The notes beneath the pieces were generated by a model, which did not search any database, was not told where the DNA came from, and saw only the letters and a program-made list of their open reading frames with translations. From CAYOVG01 sp964407285 (GTDB lineage: Bacteria; Desulfobacterota; Syntrophobacteria; Syntrophobacterales; Syntrophobacteraceae): a stretch of DNA of 15,035 nt. The stretch is from positions 1 to 15,035 of the forward strand of contig CAYOVG010000161.1 of NCBI GenBank assembly GCA_964407285.1, read 5' to 3'. The first letter of the stretch is position 1, and each line of letters begins with the position of its first letter. The position numbers were made by a program, and so were the translations under genes. Below, one piece after another: positions 1-7,304 of this stretch.

Positions 1-2030
1 ATCTTGCGCACCGTCCCCCGCGTCAGTTCGTCGTCGTCGATGATGAGAATGTTTCCGGCCGCGGCCGAGGCGTCCGCCGGATTGGGCTCCCTGTCGAGTA
101 CCCGGCGCACCGCCTGCGCGAGTTCCCACTTCGGGACCGGCTTTGCGAGAAAAGCTCGGATGCCCGAAGCGAAGATGTCTTCATCCCGGAGAAGGTCGCC
201 GAACCCGGTGCACAGAATGATCGGGAGATCCGGGCGGTGGCGCAACAGTTCTCTCGTAAGCTCCAGGCCGTTCATATGCGGCATACTGAAATCGGTGATG
301 ACCAGGTCGAAAGCGAGGGGTTCCTGAAGGACCATTTCCAGGGCGTCCTTGCTGCCGGTGACGGATGCGGCGGCGTAACCCAGGTTCTCGAGACTCCTTG
401 CGAGCATGGCGGCAATGGACATTTCATCGTCAACAATCAGTATCCGTTCGTCGCCCGTGGGGACTTCTCTCACGGGTTCGGCCTGCTCCGGCGCCTCACC
501 TTCCATGCTCGGGAAGAACACCTGGAATGTCGTGCCCTTGCCCGGTTCGCTATGTACAGTGACGGCTCCGTCGTGGCGTTTGACGATTCCATGGACCACC
601 GCCAGTCCCAGTCCGTTGCCCTCTTTGGACCCTTTCGTGGTGAAATAGGGGTCGAAAATCCTTTCGAGGGTGGCCGCGTCCATACCGTCGCCGGTATCCG
701 TGACGGTCAACTCGATGTAGGTCCCGGGTTGTCTGCCCGCCAGGCAGGGGGGCAGGCTGCAGGCATCGAAATCTCTTCCAGCCAGGCCTATTTCCAGGAC
801 TCCGTCGCCTGCGCGCATGGCGTGGACGGCGTTCGTGCAAAGGTTGACGACCATCTGGTGGATCTGGGTGGCGTCGGCGAGTATGATATCTCCTCGAGAT
901 ATGTTCTCCCTGATTTCGACGGTGGCCGGAAGCGAGGTGCGAAGCAGACTCACGACCTCTTCCACGATCGGGCCGATCTCCACCGGGGCCCGCTCCTGCA
1001 GCCTCTCCTCGCGGCTGAAATCCATTATCTGCCTGACGAGGTCTCTTCCCCGGCGGCCCGCCTTGAGTATCTGTTCGATATCCTCGCGGCCCGGGTGCGT
1101 TTCGGGAGTATCGTCGAGGAACATCTCGCTGTAGCCGATTATGGCGGAGAGAATGTTGTTGAAATCATGGGCGATACCCCCGGCCAGGGTGCCGATGGCT
1201 TCGAGCTTTTGAGCCTGCAGCAGGCGGCCCTCCATGAGCTTTCGCTCGGAGATGTCGAAGATCACCCCATCCATGTGGAGCGGAGCGCCGTCATCCCCCT
1301 TGACGACTTTGCATCTCTCGACGGCATGGCGGATGGACCCGTCCTTATGGCGGAACCGGTATTCGGCTTTGAAAACGCCGTCTGCCTTCAGCGCCCGATC
1401 GAGACTGTCGGCGACGTTTTGAAGGTCCTCGGGGAGGATCACGGATTCGAGGGGGGACACATTCCCGTGCGGGAGTTCTTCAGGGGTAAATCCGGTAAGG
1501 CTTTCAAGCATATCGTTATAGAAGACGGTAAGACGTTTCTCCTCGAAATGCGCCCGGTATACGATGCCGGGAAGGTTGGCGGCGAGGTTTCTGTATGAAT
1601 CCACCGCTCTGGCGAGTTCCCGCGAAAGAGCGGCTTTGCCCTGCCTGTGCCGGATAGCGTACCGGATGGATCGTTCCAGAAGTTCCGGAGTGAGTTCGTC
1701 TTTCGACAGAAAACCCGCTACCCCCGCTTCCATTGCCTTGACGTCCGTATCATGGTCGCCGTAACCCGTCAGCATGATGACGGGAGTGCTGTAGCCCCGG
1801 GAGACTGCTTCCCGAAGGAACTGGAGGCCGTCGTTCTTGCCGAGTCGGTAGTCGAGGAGGCACACATCGTGGCTGATGTGGAACACCGCTTCCAAAGCGG
1901 CGTCGTACGTCGGTATCCACTCGAGCCGGCAAACCGAGGGAGCGTAAGCCTCGAGGAGTAAGCTCCGGATCACGGCCTGGTCGTCTTCATCATCGTCGAT
2001 GAGAAGGACTTTGAATTCGGCATTGCTCAT
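1..2030 (-). CDS. Hybrid sensor histidine kinase/response regulator (REC-PAS-HisKA-HATPase-REC-REC), 3' end outside window
   Basis: A cytoplasmic signalling kinase that should autophosphorylate on His and pass phosphate to receiver domains. 676 codons are visible and the frame is still open at base 1, so the C-terminus is missing. Seen in order: receiver 1 (about 5-125; acidic cluster IDDDEDD, acceptor Asp60, Lys110), PAS (about 145-262), HisKA with H-box GGIAHDFNNIL (His288), HATPase_c (N-box NLCTNAVHAM near 397, G1 DTGDGM near 445, F-box FDPYFTT, G2 GNGLGLA near 471), receiver 2 (about 529-645; Asp580, Lys630), and the start of receiver 3 (ILIIDDDE from 661). No signal peptide or membrane segment is visible, so the stimulus is probably cytosolic or comes as a phosphoryl group through receiver 1. 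The ATG at 2030 has an upstream AGAGG Shine-Dalgarno. It lies 63 bp downstream of a second hybrid kinase on the same strand, so the two are probably co-transcribed. Target unknown. Confidence 0.93.
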   Translation of the reverse strand, partial: MSNAEFKVLLIDDDEDDQAVIRSLLLEAYAPSVCRLEWIPTYDAALEAVFHISHDVCLLDYRLGKNDGLQFLREAVSRGYSTPVIMLTGYGDHDTDVKAMEAGVAGFLSKDELTPELLERSIRYAIRHRQGKAALSRELARAVDSYRNLAANLPGIVYRAHFEEKRLTVFYNDMLESLTGFTPEELPHGNVSPLESVILPEDLQNVADSLDRALKADGVFKAEYRFRHKDGSIRHAVERCKVVKGDDGAPLHMDGVIFDISERKLMEGRLLQAQKLEAIGTLAGGIAHDFNNILSAIIGYSEMFLDDTPETHPGREDIEQILKAGRRGRDLVRQIMDFSREERLQERAPVEIGPIVEEVVSLLRTSLPATVEIRENISRGDIILADATQIHQMVVNLCTNAVHAMRAGDGVLEIGLAGRDFDACSLPPCLAGRQPGTYIELTVTDTGDGMDAATLERIFDPYFTTKGSKEGNGLGLAVVHGIVKRHDGAVTVHSEPGKGTTFQVFFPSMEGEAPEQAEPVREVPTGDERILIVDDEMSIAAMLARSLENLGYAAASVTGSKDALEMVLQEPLAFDLVITDFSMPHMNGLELTRELLRHRPDLPIILCTGFGDLLRDEDIFASGIRAFLAKPVPKWELAQAVRRVLDREPNPADASAAAGNILIIDDDELTRGTVRK

Positions 2031-2093
2031 GTGTCGCCTCTGTCTTCAGTTGTCCCGACCAAAATCGAAATCGAAATGGAGTACGTCAAAACA

Positions 2094-4205
2094 TCAATCT
2101 GCGTGCTCATTTTTTCCGAGCGCTTCACGAACCAGGTGAAGCAGCTTCTGAGGCTCATAAGGTTTGGGCGCCACACTGAACTTGTTGTTGCCTGCGAACT
2201 CCCGGTCCACTTGATGGAACCCGTAGCCGATACCGAGAAGAACCGGTATTTCCCGCACCGTCGATTGTATCGCATCCAGGATGGTCCGGCCGGATTTCCT
2301 GAGAATGGCCGCATCGAGGAATATAAGATCGATGTCGTCGGCGTGTTCTTTCATCAGGGCGAGGAACTCCCGGCAATCCCGTGCGATCAGCACCCTGTGG
2401 CCGTCTCTGGCGAGTATTCTGACCGCCACGCCGCGCACCATATCGTCCTCTTCGGCCAGCAGGATGCAGGACCCCGACGCCTGGCCGTCAACGGACGACA
2501 CGGCCGTATCCGTGTTGTGAAGGTTATGCGTAACGCTCGAGGCGCCGTCCGGCAATTCCGGCAGATAAACATAGAACAAGGCGCCGTATCCCGGCGCATG
2601 GCCGACATCGACCAGGCCTTCGTGTTGCTTGACGATCCCGTAAACGGTCGCCAACCCCAGTCCCGGTCCTTCCCCCGTATTCCTGGTCGTGAAGAAGGGT
2701 TCGAAAATGCGCCCTTGCAGTTCCTGGGGGATGCCGGGACCCGTGTCGGCAAACGACAGCGTTATGTAGTCGCCTCTTTTCGCCCACGGATGCCGCCTGC
2801 AGAACTCGCCGTCGATATGGGTCTTCCCGGTGCGGATCACGATCCGTCCCCCCTGGGGCATGGCGCCCCGGGCGTTGGATGTCAGGTTGATCAGGACCTG
2901 CCCCAACTGGGCCGGATCGACGGAGATGGTCTTGACGCCCTCGTCCGGGACGAATTCGATGGCGATCCTCTCCCCGGCGGTTTGTTGCAGCGTGTTCATG
3001 CACTTGCGTATGAAACCGTCCAGGTCGACCCTTTCGGGACGCATAACCTGGTTGCGGCTGAAGGAGAGGAGTTGCCGGATCAATCCCACGGCGCGGTCGG
3101 TTGCCTCCCGTATCTTCCTCAAGTCCCCGTGGACCGGGTTGGCGGGCTGGACCAGGTCCATGGCCATTTCGGCATGTCCCAGAACGACCTGCAAAAGATT
3201 GTTGAAATAGTGGGCCACGCCGCCTGCAAGCTGGCCGACCGCTTCCATCTTCTGGGCCTGCCGGAGTTGCTGTTCGAGTTTGACGCGCTCGGTGATAACC
3301 TGGAAGTAGACGGAGATCCCTTTTGCCTGGGGGTAGATGCGCACGTCGTACCAGTTCTGGTACGGGGGCTTGTCGAAGTACGTCTCGAAGGCGATAAAGC
3401 GCTTTTCCTGCAATGCCGTCCGGTAGTTTTCCTCAAAGACCGAATCCTTGGTTTCCGGAAATACGGAAAAGATCTCCTTCCCGAGCACTTCGGCCCGGTC
3501 CTTACCCAGGATGCGCTCTGCGGCGCTGTTGAAATAGACGACGTGGAGGTTCTCATCCAGCGAGAAGAACGCGTCGCTGATGCTCTCCAGGATCTCGGTC
3601 ATACGGGTTGATGCGGCCCGTAGCGCCTCCTCGGCCTGTTTGAGTTCGGTAATGTCGCTTACGATTATCAGGAGGAGGTTCGAGTCGACGTTCAGGTCGG
3701 GGTTTCCGGGGGCCATCGTTACGGCCCTTCCTTCAATCCTGGCGTAGAGTTGCGCACCGTCCTTCACGACAAGCCTGATTTCCATGAACTTGTCCGTCGG
3801 GCTTTTGAAAAAGGCCCTGAATCGCGCGAAGAAAACGCCTCGGTCCCGGGGGTCGATGTAGTTCGAAAAGGCGCTCATCCTCAGTTCGGAAGGGCTCAGC
3901 CCCAGCATGTCCAGAAACGTCGGATTGGTCTGAATGATGATCCCGCTGGAATTCAGCGTGAGATAGCCCACCGGCGCCTGGTTGTAGAGCTGCGAGTAGC
4001 GGTCCCGCGACGCCTCCAGGTCCCTTTGGATTTCTCGCAGTTCCTCGTTTTGCATCTCCAGTTCTATCTGGTGGACCTGCAGGTCGTGCAGGAGCGCGCC
4101 GATTTGCTCGGTGGAGAGGTCGGCGACTTCACTGCGCGCGGGGATGACCAGTGCTTCGGCCCTTCGCCTCAGTTCAGAAAAACCTTTGTCCGAATGGTTC
4201 GACAT
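2094..4205 (-). CDS. Hybrid sensor histidine kinase (coiled coil-PAS-PAS-HisKA-HATPase-REC) with degenerate motifs
   Basis: 703 aa, soluble, complete. Domains: N-terminal helical/coiled-coil segment (about 30-70, LLHDLQVHQIELEMQNEEL), PAS 1 (about 70-190), PAS 2 (about 200-310), HisKA with His332, HATPase_c (N-box around 440, G1 DTGPGI at 488, F-box EPFFTT, G2 region near 511-518) and a C-terminal receiver (about 580-697; acidic AEEDD, acceptor Asp631, Lys681). Several conserved positions differ from the family: the H-box reads AHYFNN instead of AHDFNN (Tyr333 after the His), the N-box has NARGAM where NARDAM is usual, the G2 box has GPGLGL for GTGLGL, and the receiver Thr/Ser switch position is Ile659 (LLGIGYG). 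The ATP-lid glycines and the phospho-His are kept. The gene lies just upstream of the other hybrid kinase. It may be a normal but divergent kinase, or one biased in kinase or phosphatase activity. The start ATG has only a weak Shine-Dalgarno (AGAGG, distant). Confidence 0.94.
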   Translation of the reverse strand: MSNHSDKGFSELRRRAEALVIPARSEVADLSTEQIGALLHDLQVHQIELEMQNEELREIQRDLEASRDRYSQLYNQAPVGYLTLNSSGIIIQTNPTFLDMLGLSPSELRMSAFSNYIDPRDRGVFFARFRAFFKSPTDKFMEIRLVVKDGAQLYARIEGRAVTMAPGNPDLNVDSNLLLIIVSDITELKQAEEALRAASTRMTEILESISDAFFSLDENLHVVYFNSAAERILGKDRAEVLGKEIFSVFPETKDSVFEENYRTALQEKRFIAFETYFDKPPYQNWYDVRIYPQAKGISVYFQVITERVKLEQQLRQAQKMEAVGQLAGGVAHYFNNLLQVVLGHAEMAMDLVQPANPVHGDLRKIREATDRAVGLIRQLLSFSRNQVMRPERVDLDGFIRKCMNTLQQTAGERIAIEFVPDEGVKTISVDPAQLGQVLINLTSNARGAMPQGGRIVIRTGKTHIDGEFCRRHPWAKRGDYITLSFADTGPGIPQELQGRIFEPFFTTRNTGEGPGLGLATVYGIVKQHEGLVDVGHAPGYGALFYVYLPELPDGASSVTHNLHNTDTAVSSVDGQASGSCILLAEEDDMVRGVAVRILARDGHRVLIARDCREFLALMKEHADDIDLIFLDAAILRKSGRTILDAIQSTVREIPVLLGIGYGFHQVDREFAGNNKFSVAPKPYEPQKLLHLVREALGKNEHAD

Positions 4206-4550
4206 AGTCGTGTCAGCCTCTTCGAAACATGCGAGCTGATATGGAAACAGCGGATTCCCTCAATATCATTCCGTCAGCCGTTTTCGGGAGAACTGGGAGA
4301 ATAGAGGAAGGCTGCCGGACTTCCGCACGGCCTCCGCTGCCCGGAGAGCGGCGCTGCCCATGTATCCTTTCCTGTTCCCGGCTTCCCGTAACGATGGAGT
4401 GCGCAACTATAGAATAAACCGGGACTATATGCCAGAGAATTTCTCGAACAACGGCCATGATCCGAAAGGGGAAAATCGAACAGCGACTGCCGTGATCTCG
4501 ATGATTGCCCGCTCCTTCACCTCCCCGAAGAAGCGGGCCCGATCAGTCGT
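4206..4550. other. Intergenic region upstream of the hybrid kinases
   Basis: 345 bp with no convincing gene; the short open frames here show no recognisable motif. It separates the arsM pseudogene from the kinase pair and must carry the kinase promoter, but no good -35/-10 pair is evident. The only clear structure is the hairpin at 4507-4538, listed separately. Confidence 0.6.
4507..4538 (-). other. Strong stem-loop just after the arsM pseudogene
   Basis: Arms 4507-4518 and 4527-4538 form a 12-bp stem in a minus-strand transcript (one G-U pair, otherwise Watson-Crick) with an 8-nt loop. It starts 12 nt after the relic arsM stop codon. No T-run follows it, so it is not a typical intrinsic terminator; it could be a remnant terminator or an mRNA 3'-end stabiliser for the ars-type operon. 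Confidence 0.45.
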
Positions 4551-5052
4551 CTACTTCGGCTTTACCGCGGAAACTTTGATGGATGCAATCACGTCTTCAA
4601 TGTCTTAGCCGACTCTTCCGGGAGGTTGAACTCAACGTTTTAAAAACTGCCTGCCGATGTGTTTCGCCTCGCCTTTCCGATCATATCGGGAGTCGTATCG
4701 ACCCCTATGACCTTCCCGGCGCTTCCAACTTCGGATATGGCGATGAATCAGTCGAAGCCCGCACCGGAGCCGAGGTCGGGAACGGTTTCTCCCACGCTTG
4801 GGGAAGCGAGCGCCACGGGATTGCCGCAGCCGCGCCCGAGGTCGGCGCCCGTGGGCGCGGCCTTCAGCTCCTCGTCGCCATAGTCCGCCTTTCCGCCGGT
4901 CTCCTCCGCCTGGTCGACGCTTCCGCAACAGGAACCGCCGGACCGCGGCAGGATACGTTCAGGAGGGCTGCTCCGGCGTAGCCCGGGTTCACGATATTTT
5001 TGATCTTTTCAGCTTCCGTTTCCTCTTGTTCATTGACGTAAGAGCGTCTCAA
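4551..5052 (-). pseudogene. arsM: Arsenite S-adenosylmethyltransferase (arsM) relic
   Basis: ArsM methylates arsenite with SAM. Pieces of it can be read in order across frames: an N-terminal segment EKIKNIVNPGYAG; then, after a one-base shift near 4938, a Cys-rich stretch GSCCGSV, DYGDEELKA, GRGCGNPVALASPSVGE, the SAM-binding motif DLGSGAGFD and GKVIGVDTTPDMIGKARR; and the C-terminus DIEDVIASIKVSAVKPK ending at the TAG at 4551-4553. Damage: TGA directly after GAGFD, where the family has Cys; TAA before NVEF; roughly 110 codons missing between NVEF and NLPEESAK; another one-base loss before DIEDV; and substitutions such as Arg for Leu before GCGNP and Pro for Leu before DLGSG. The 5' end is uncertain; a TTG at 5052 overlapping the permease stop codon is possible. 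It directly follows the ArsG-like gene, so it was the last gene of that operon. Alternative: a related SAM methyltransferase, but the GCGNPVALAS plus GAGFD pattern is characteristic of ArsM. Confidence 0.86.
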
Positions 5053-5759
5053 GCGATGTCCACAAATGGACGGATGATGAAATACAACCCCATGATTCCT
5101 ATCGCCGCGCCGGCGCATTTCCGGAACCAGAGGCTTCCTTCATGGAACGAATCACATTCCAACAGCTTTCTCACCTTGGCGCTCGAACTCCCCGCCACCG
5201 CAATTGGAATGCAATGGCCGATACCGAAGAGAACGATATAGGTGATTCCGATCATGATCTTTTGTTCGACCGTGATAATGGCCAGGATCGGCGCGATGAA
5301 GCCGAACGTGCAGGAGCCGGATAGAATTCCGTAGGCCAGACCGAGGACGAAGGCCCCCCTCATGCCTTTGATCTTTATTCGGCCCATGAGACTTCCGGAT
5401 AGGGAACACCGCGACACTCCCCACATATCCAGGGCTACCCATATGAGGATTGCTCCTACCAGGACGGTCCAGTAGGGACCAATCTCTCCCAACATACGGC
5501 CGAGCATTGTACAGACAACTCCCACGAAAGCGATGGAGAGGAAAAGCCCCGCGCTGAATACCACCGCGAACCATGCGGCGTCTTTTGGCTTGAGCGCTTT
5601 CTCCTGTCCCGCGACGTAGCTTACTATGAGGGGAATCGACGCCATATGGCAAGGACTGAAGGCAACACTCACTATCCCCCAAAGCAGGCATCCGGCGGCG
5701 GCGATGAGCACGCTTCCCGCCATCCAGTTATTTATTGTCAGAAAGATTTGTTCCAGCAT
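5049..5759 (-). CDS. ArsG/CcdA-like cysteine-containing membrane transporter
   Basis: 236 aa, about six hydrophobic segments, inner membrane. It resembles the CcdA/DsbD-type proteins annotated as ArsG-family (aromatic arsenical efflux permease) proteins: LLWGIVSVAFSPCHMASIPL followed by IVSYVAGQ at the N-terminus, then GLAYGILSGSCTFGF and LFGIGHCIPIAVAG. Cys37 (SPCH) and Cys150 (SGSC) form the paired intramembrane cysteines expected in CcdA-like electron carriers, and Cys183 lies in GHC. Known for the superfamily: thiol electrons cross the membrane to an exported thioredoxin-like partner; an arsenical transport role is assigned by genomic association. Here the exported thioredoxin gene lies immediately upstream and the arsM relic immediately downstream. 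The ATG at 5759 is chosen because a strong AGGGAGG lies 4 nt upstream; the longer open frame to 5858 adds a hydrophilic tail without a ribosome site. It looks intact although its neighbour is decayed. Confidence 0.86.
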   Translation of the reverse strand: MLEQIFLTINNWMAGSVLIAAAGCLLWGIVSVAFSPCHMASIPLIVSYVAGQEKALKPKDAAWFAVVFSAGLFLSIAFVGVVCTMLGRMLGEIGPYWTVLVGAILIWVALDMWGVSRCSLSGSLMGRIKIKGMRGAFVLGLAYGILSGSCTFGFIAPILAIITVEQKIMIGITYIVLFGIGHCIPIAVAGSSSAKVRKLLECDSFHEGSLWFRKCAGAAIGIMGLYFIIRPFVDIA

Positions 5760-5888
5760 CAAGCCTCCCTGTTCGGTCGCTTTCCAAAGTACCTGAGCAG
5801 AAGTTTTTTGACATTTTGGATTGCGGAATCCGAAGTCCGCATCTGGAAGAGCCCCCAAGTTTTGTATAAGAAACTTTTGCTCACCTGC

Positions 5889-6293
5889 TTACTGCACTCC
5901 CAGTTTCTGGAGCATTGCCACAATCTCTTTCTTGCTCATGAAACCCTCGTGGCGGTAAACTTCTTTGCCTTCCCTGTCATAGAAAATCTGAGTGGGTATG
6001 ACCCTGACGCCGAACTTCGGACCCGCCTCCCTGTTTTCCCAGACATCAATGAAGATTATGGCTGCCTTGCCGCTTTCGCCATACTCCTTCTCGAGTTCTT
6101 CCAGGATGGGGGCCATCATCTTGCATGGAATGCATTTTTTTGCCCCGATGTCCACCATGGTGACTTTTCCCTTCACGGGCGTTTCGGGTACCGAAGGCGC
6201 TTCGCCCGCCTCGCATGAAAAGCCGGCCAGGCAAAACGCCAATAGCATTGCTGCTATTCCGGGCAATATGACGATAAATGAATTCCTTCTCAC
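5889..6293 (-). CDS. Exported thioredoxin-fold protein (CIPC active site)
   Basis: 134 aa. Residues 1-4 are basic, then a hydrophobic stretch (about 6-25) forms a signal peptide or anchor, so the protein acts outside the inner membrane. The lipobox is not convincing (GFSC). The thioredoxin domain follows: VDIGAKKCIPCKMMAPIL with CIPC at 54-57, and the cis-Pro loop VRVIPTQIFYD with Pro100. It is a probable redox partner of the CcdA/ArsG-like membrane protein encoded 129 bp downstream. The start is GTG at 6293, preceded by GGGAGGT at good spacing; no ATG fits better. Thioredoxins of this kind commonly sit with ArsG-like permeases and arsM in arsenic gene clusters, which matches the arsM relic here. 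Direct arsenic chemistry is inference. Confidence 0.9.
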   Translation of the reverse strand: MRRNSFIVILPGIAAMLLAFCLAGFSCEAGEAPSVPETPVKGKVTMVDIGAKKCIPCKMMAPILEELEKEYGESGKAAIIFIDVWENREAGPKFGVRVIPTQIFYDREGKEVYRHEGFMSKKEIVAMLQKLGVQ

Positions 6294-6790
6294 TGCTACC
6301 TCCCTGTTCGTGCCGGTGAAATGTCATGAAGTACTTTGATGCATGGGGACCTTTTCCGGACGGGATTGTAAAAGCCGGCTGCCATGCGCCGGTCCCATCC
6401 ACCCCCTCGCCGTAGATAAAGCCCGAAAAACCACGGAAAAAGCCTCCCGTCCGAGATGAGTCCAGACCTTCACCTTGCCGATAATGCTTGCCGTGACGGT
6501 AATGCCTTGAGGACTCAGTTCGAGGTCGGGCATAAAATATGCGATGAAATGTAATAAACGGCATATTCGAAGTTACTCAAGGCTTGAACTCCTGGTTCTG
6601 AGTTGGATCGCACCCACGTTCGAGGTTCGACTCTTCCATGAAGCGTGCACGATGAATCTGAACGGGAATGCTTTGCGATTCCCGGTTCTCGGTTCTTGCG
6701 GCCCGGTCTTTCAGGCCATCAACTCCCGGTCTTTTCTCAGGCCCGATGAGAGCCGCAAAAACTCGAGCGAATCAGCAGCGCGGTGACGGA
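6294..6790. other. Intergenic region, possible promoter and decayed sequence
   Basis: About 500 bp inside the otherwise co-directional ars-like cluster, unusually long for an operon gap. A 69-codon minus-strand frame (6324-6533, beginning MPDLELSPQGITVTASIIG) has no ribosome site and no family I recognise; it could be a gene fragment. The AT-rich part around 6531-6570 holds a dyad and a possible promoter. No regulator gene (arsR) is readable here. Confidence 0.5.
6536..6580 (-). promoter_or_regulatory. Possible promoter and operator dyad upstream of the thioredoxin gene
   Basis: On the minus strand TTGAGT (6575-6580) and TATTAC (6551-6556) are 18 bp apart, each 4/6 to consensus. They overlap an inverted repeat AATATGC (6536-6542) / GCATATT (6561-6567). 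The half-site CGAATAT also occurs at the promoter of the DGC gene (7274-7280). The layout suits a repressor such as an ArsR-family protein, but the site is about 260 bp from the thioredoxin start and the elements are weak. Confidence 0.3.
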
Positions 6791-7168
6791 TCAAACTCCG
6801 GCGAGCGCCTCCTTGACAGCCGCCTTGACCTTCTCGACCTCCTCCGGTTTCAAATTCAGATTCTTGTTCTTCTCGATGCCGATGTCCGTCAGGACCAGGT
6901 ATTTCTTCATCGGGACCTGTGCATTCTCGAGACATGCTTTAGCGCAGCCGAGAGAGCAACCGTCGATCACCACCATTTCGGGCACATCGCGGGCGGATTG
7001 AACAAAACCGCTCAACTGCCCCCCGATTCCCGCCAGGCAGAACATTTTACCGACCCCTTCCCGAGTCAGCTCAACCGCTGCCTGATTCGAGAGTTGTCCC
7101 ACATTCGAGCCGCCGGAGCAAGCCAGTATCATGATGTTGTTGCCGGTTGCGCAGCATTCGTTGGCCAT
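6791..7168 (-). CDS. DGC-domain cysteine-rich putative zinc-binding protein
   Basis: 125 aa, cytosolic. It belongs to the small 'putative zinc-binding' DGC-domain family, named for the conserved Asp-Gly-Cys, seen here as VVIDGCSLGCAKACLE (DGC at 69-71). Seven cysteines: 5, 6, 17, 44, 71, 75 and 79. The N-terminal part, ILACSGGSNVGQLSNQAAV followed by LTREGVGKMFCLAGIGG, is also typical. The biochemical function is not established; members occur with arsenic and redox genes, so metal/metalloid binding or trafficking is plausible. The ATG at 7168 has an AAGGAG Shine-Dalgarno 6-7 nt upstream. It is the first gene of the minus-strand cluster that continues with thioredoxin and the ArsG-like permease, with its own promoter candidate about 110 bp upstream. 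Confidence 0.88.
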   Translation of the reverse strand: MANECCATGNNIMILACSGGSNVGQLSNQAAVELTREGVGKMFCLAGIGGQLSGFVQSARDVPEMVVIDGCSLGCAKACLENAQVPMKKYLVLTDIGIEKNKNLNLKPEEVEKVKAAVKEALAGV

Positions 7169-7275
7169 GAATTTCTCCTTGTAAAATCGGATGCATTGTG
7201 ATTTGACAGTGGTGACTCGGTGAGTCCGATGGGTTCCACCGTCAGGGGGCCATGTTTATTAAATTGGTGTTTGCG

Positions 7276-7304
7276 AATATAGACCATAAATCTATCGACG
7301 TAAA
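7276..7304 (-). promoter_or_regulatory. Promoter with overlapping dyad for the DGC gene
   Basis: Minus strand: TTTACG (-35, 7299-7304), 17-bp spacer, TATATT (-10, 7276-7281). The spacer contains the inverted repeat ATAGA/TCTAT (7279-7283 and 7291-7295, 7 bp between), reaching the -10 box. A dyad across spacer and -10 suggests repression by a dimeric regulator of ArsR or similar type. The predicted leader is about 100 nt. Confidence 0.5.

Noticed and set aside
237..1598. 453-codon plus-strand frame opposite the first hybrid kinase
   Set aside because: Shadow of the open minus-strand kinase frame, which itself has no stop inside the window and so is easy to overlook.
2031..3611. 526-codon plus-strand frame opposite the second hybrid kinase
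   Set aside because: The minus strand carries unmistakable PAS/HisKA/HATPase/REC motifs; the plus frame has none.
4583..4981. Plus-strand 132-codon frame
   Set aside because: Antisense to the arsM relic; no motif of its own.
6324..6533. 69-codon minus-strand frame before the thioredoxin gene
   Set aside because: No ribosome site and no recognisable family; kept only as a note in the intergenic entry.
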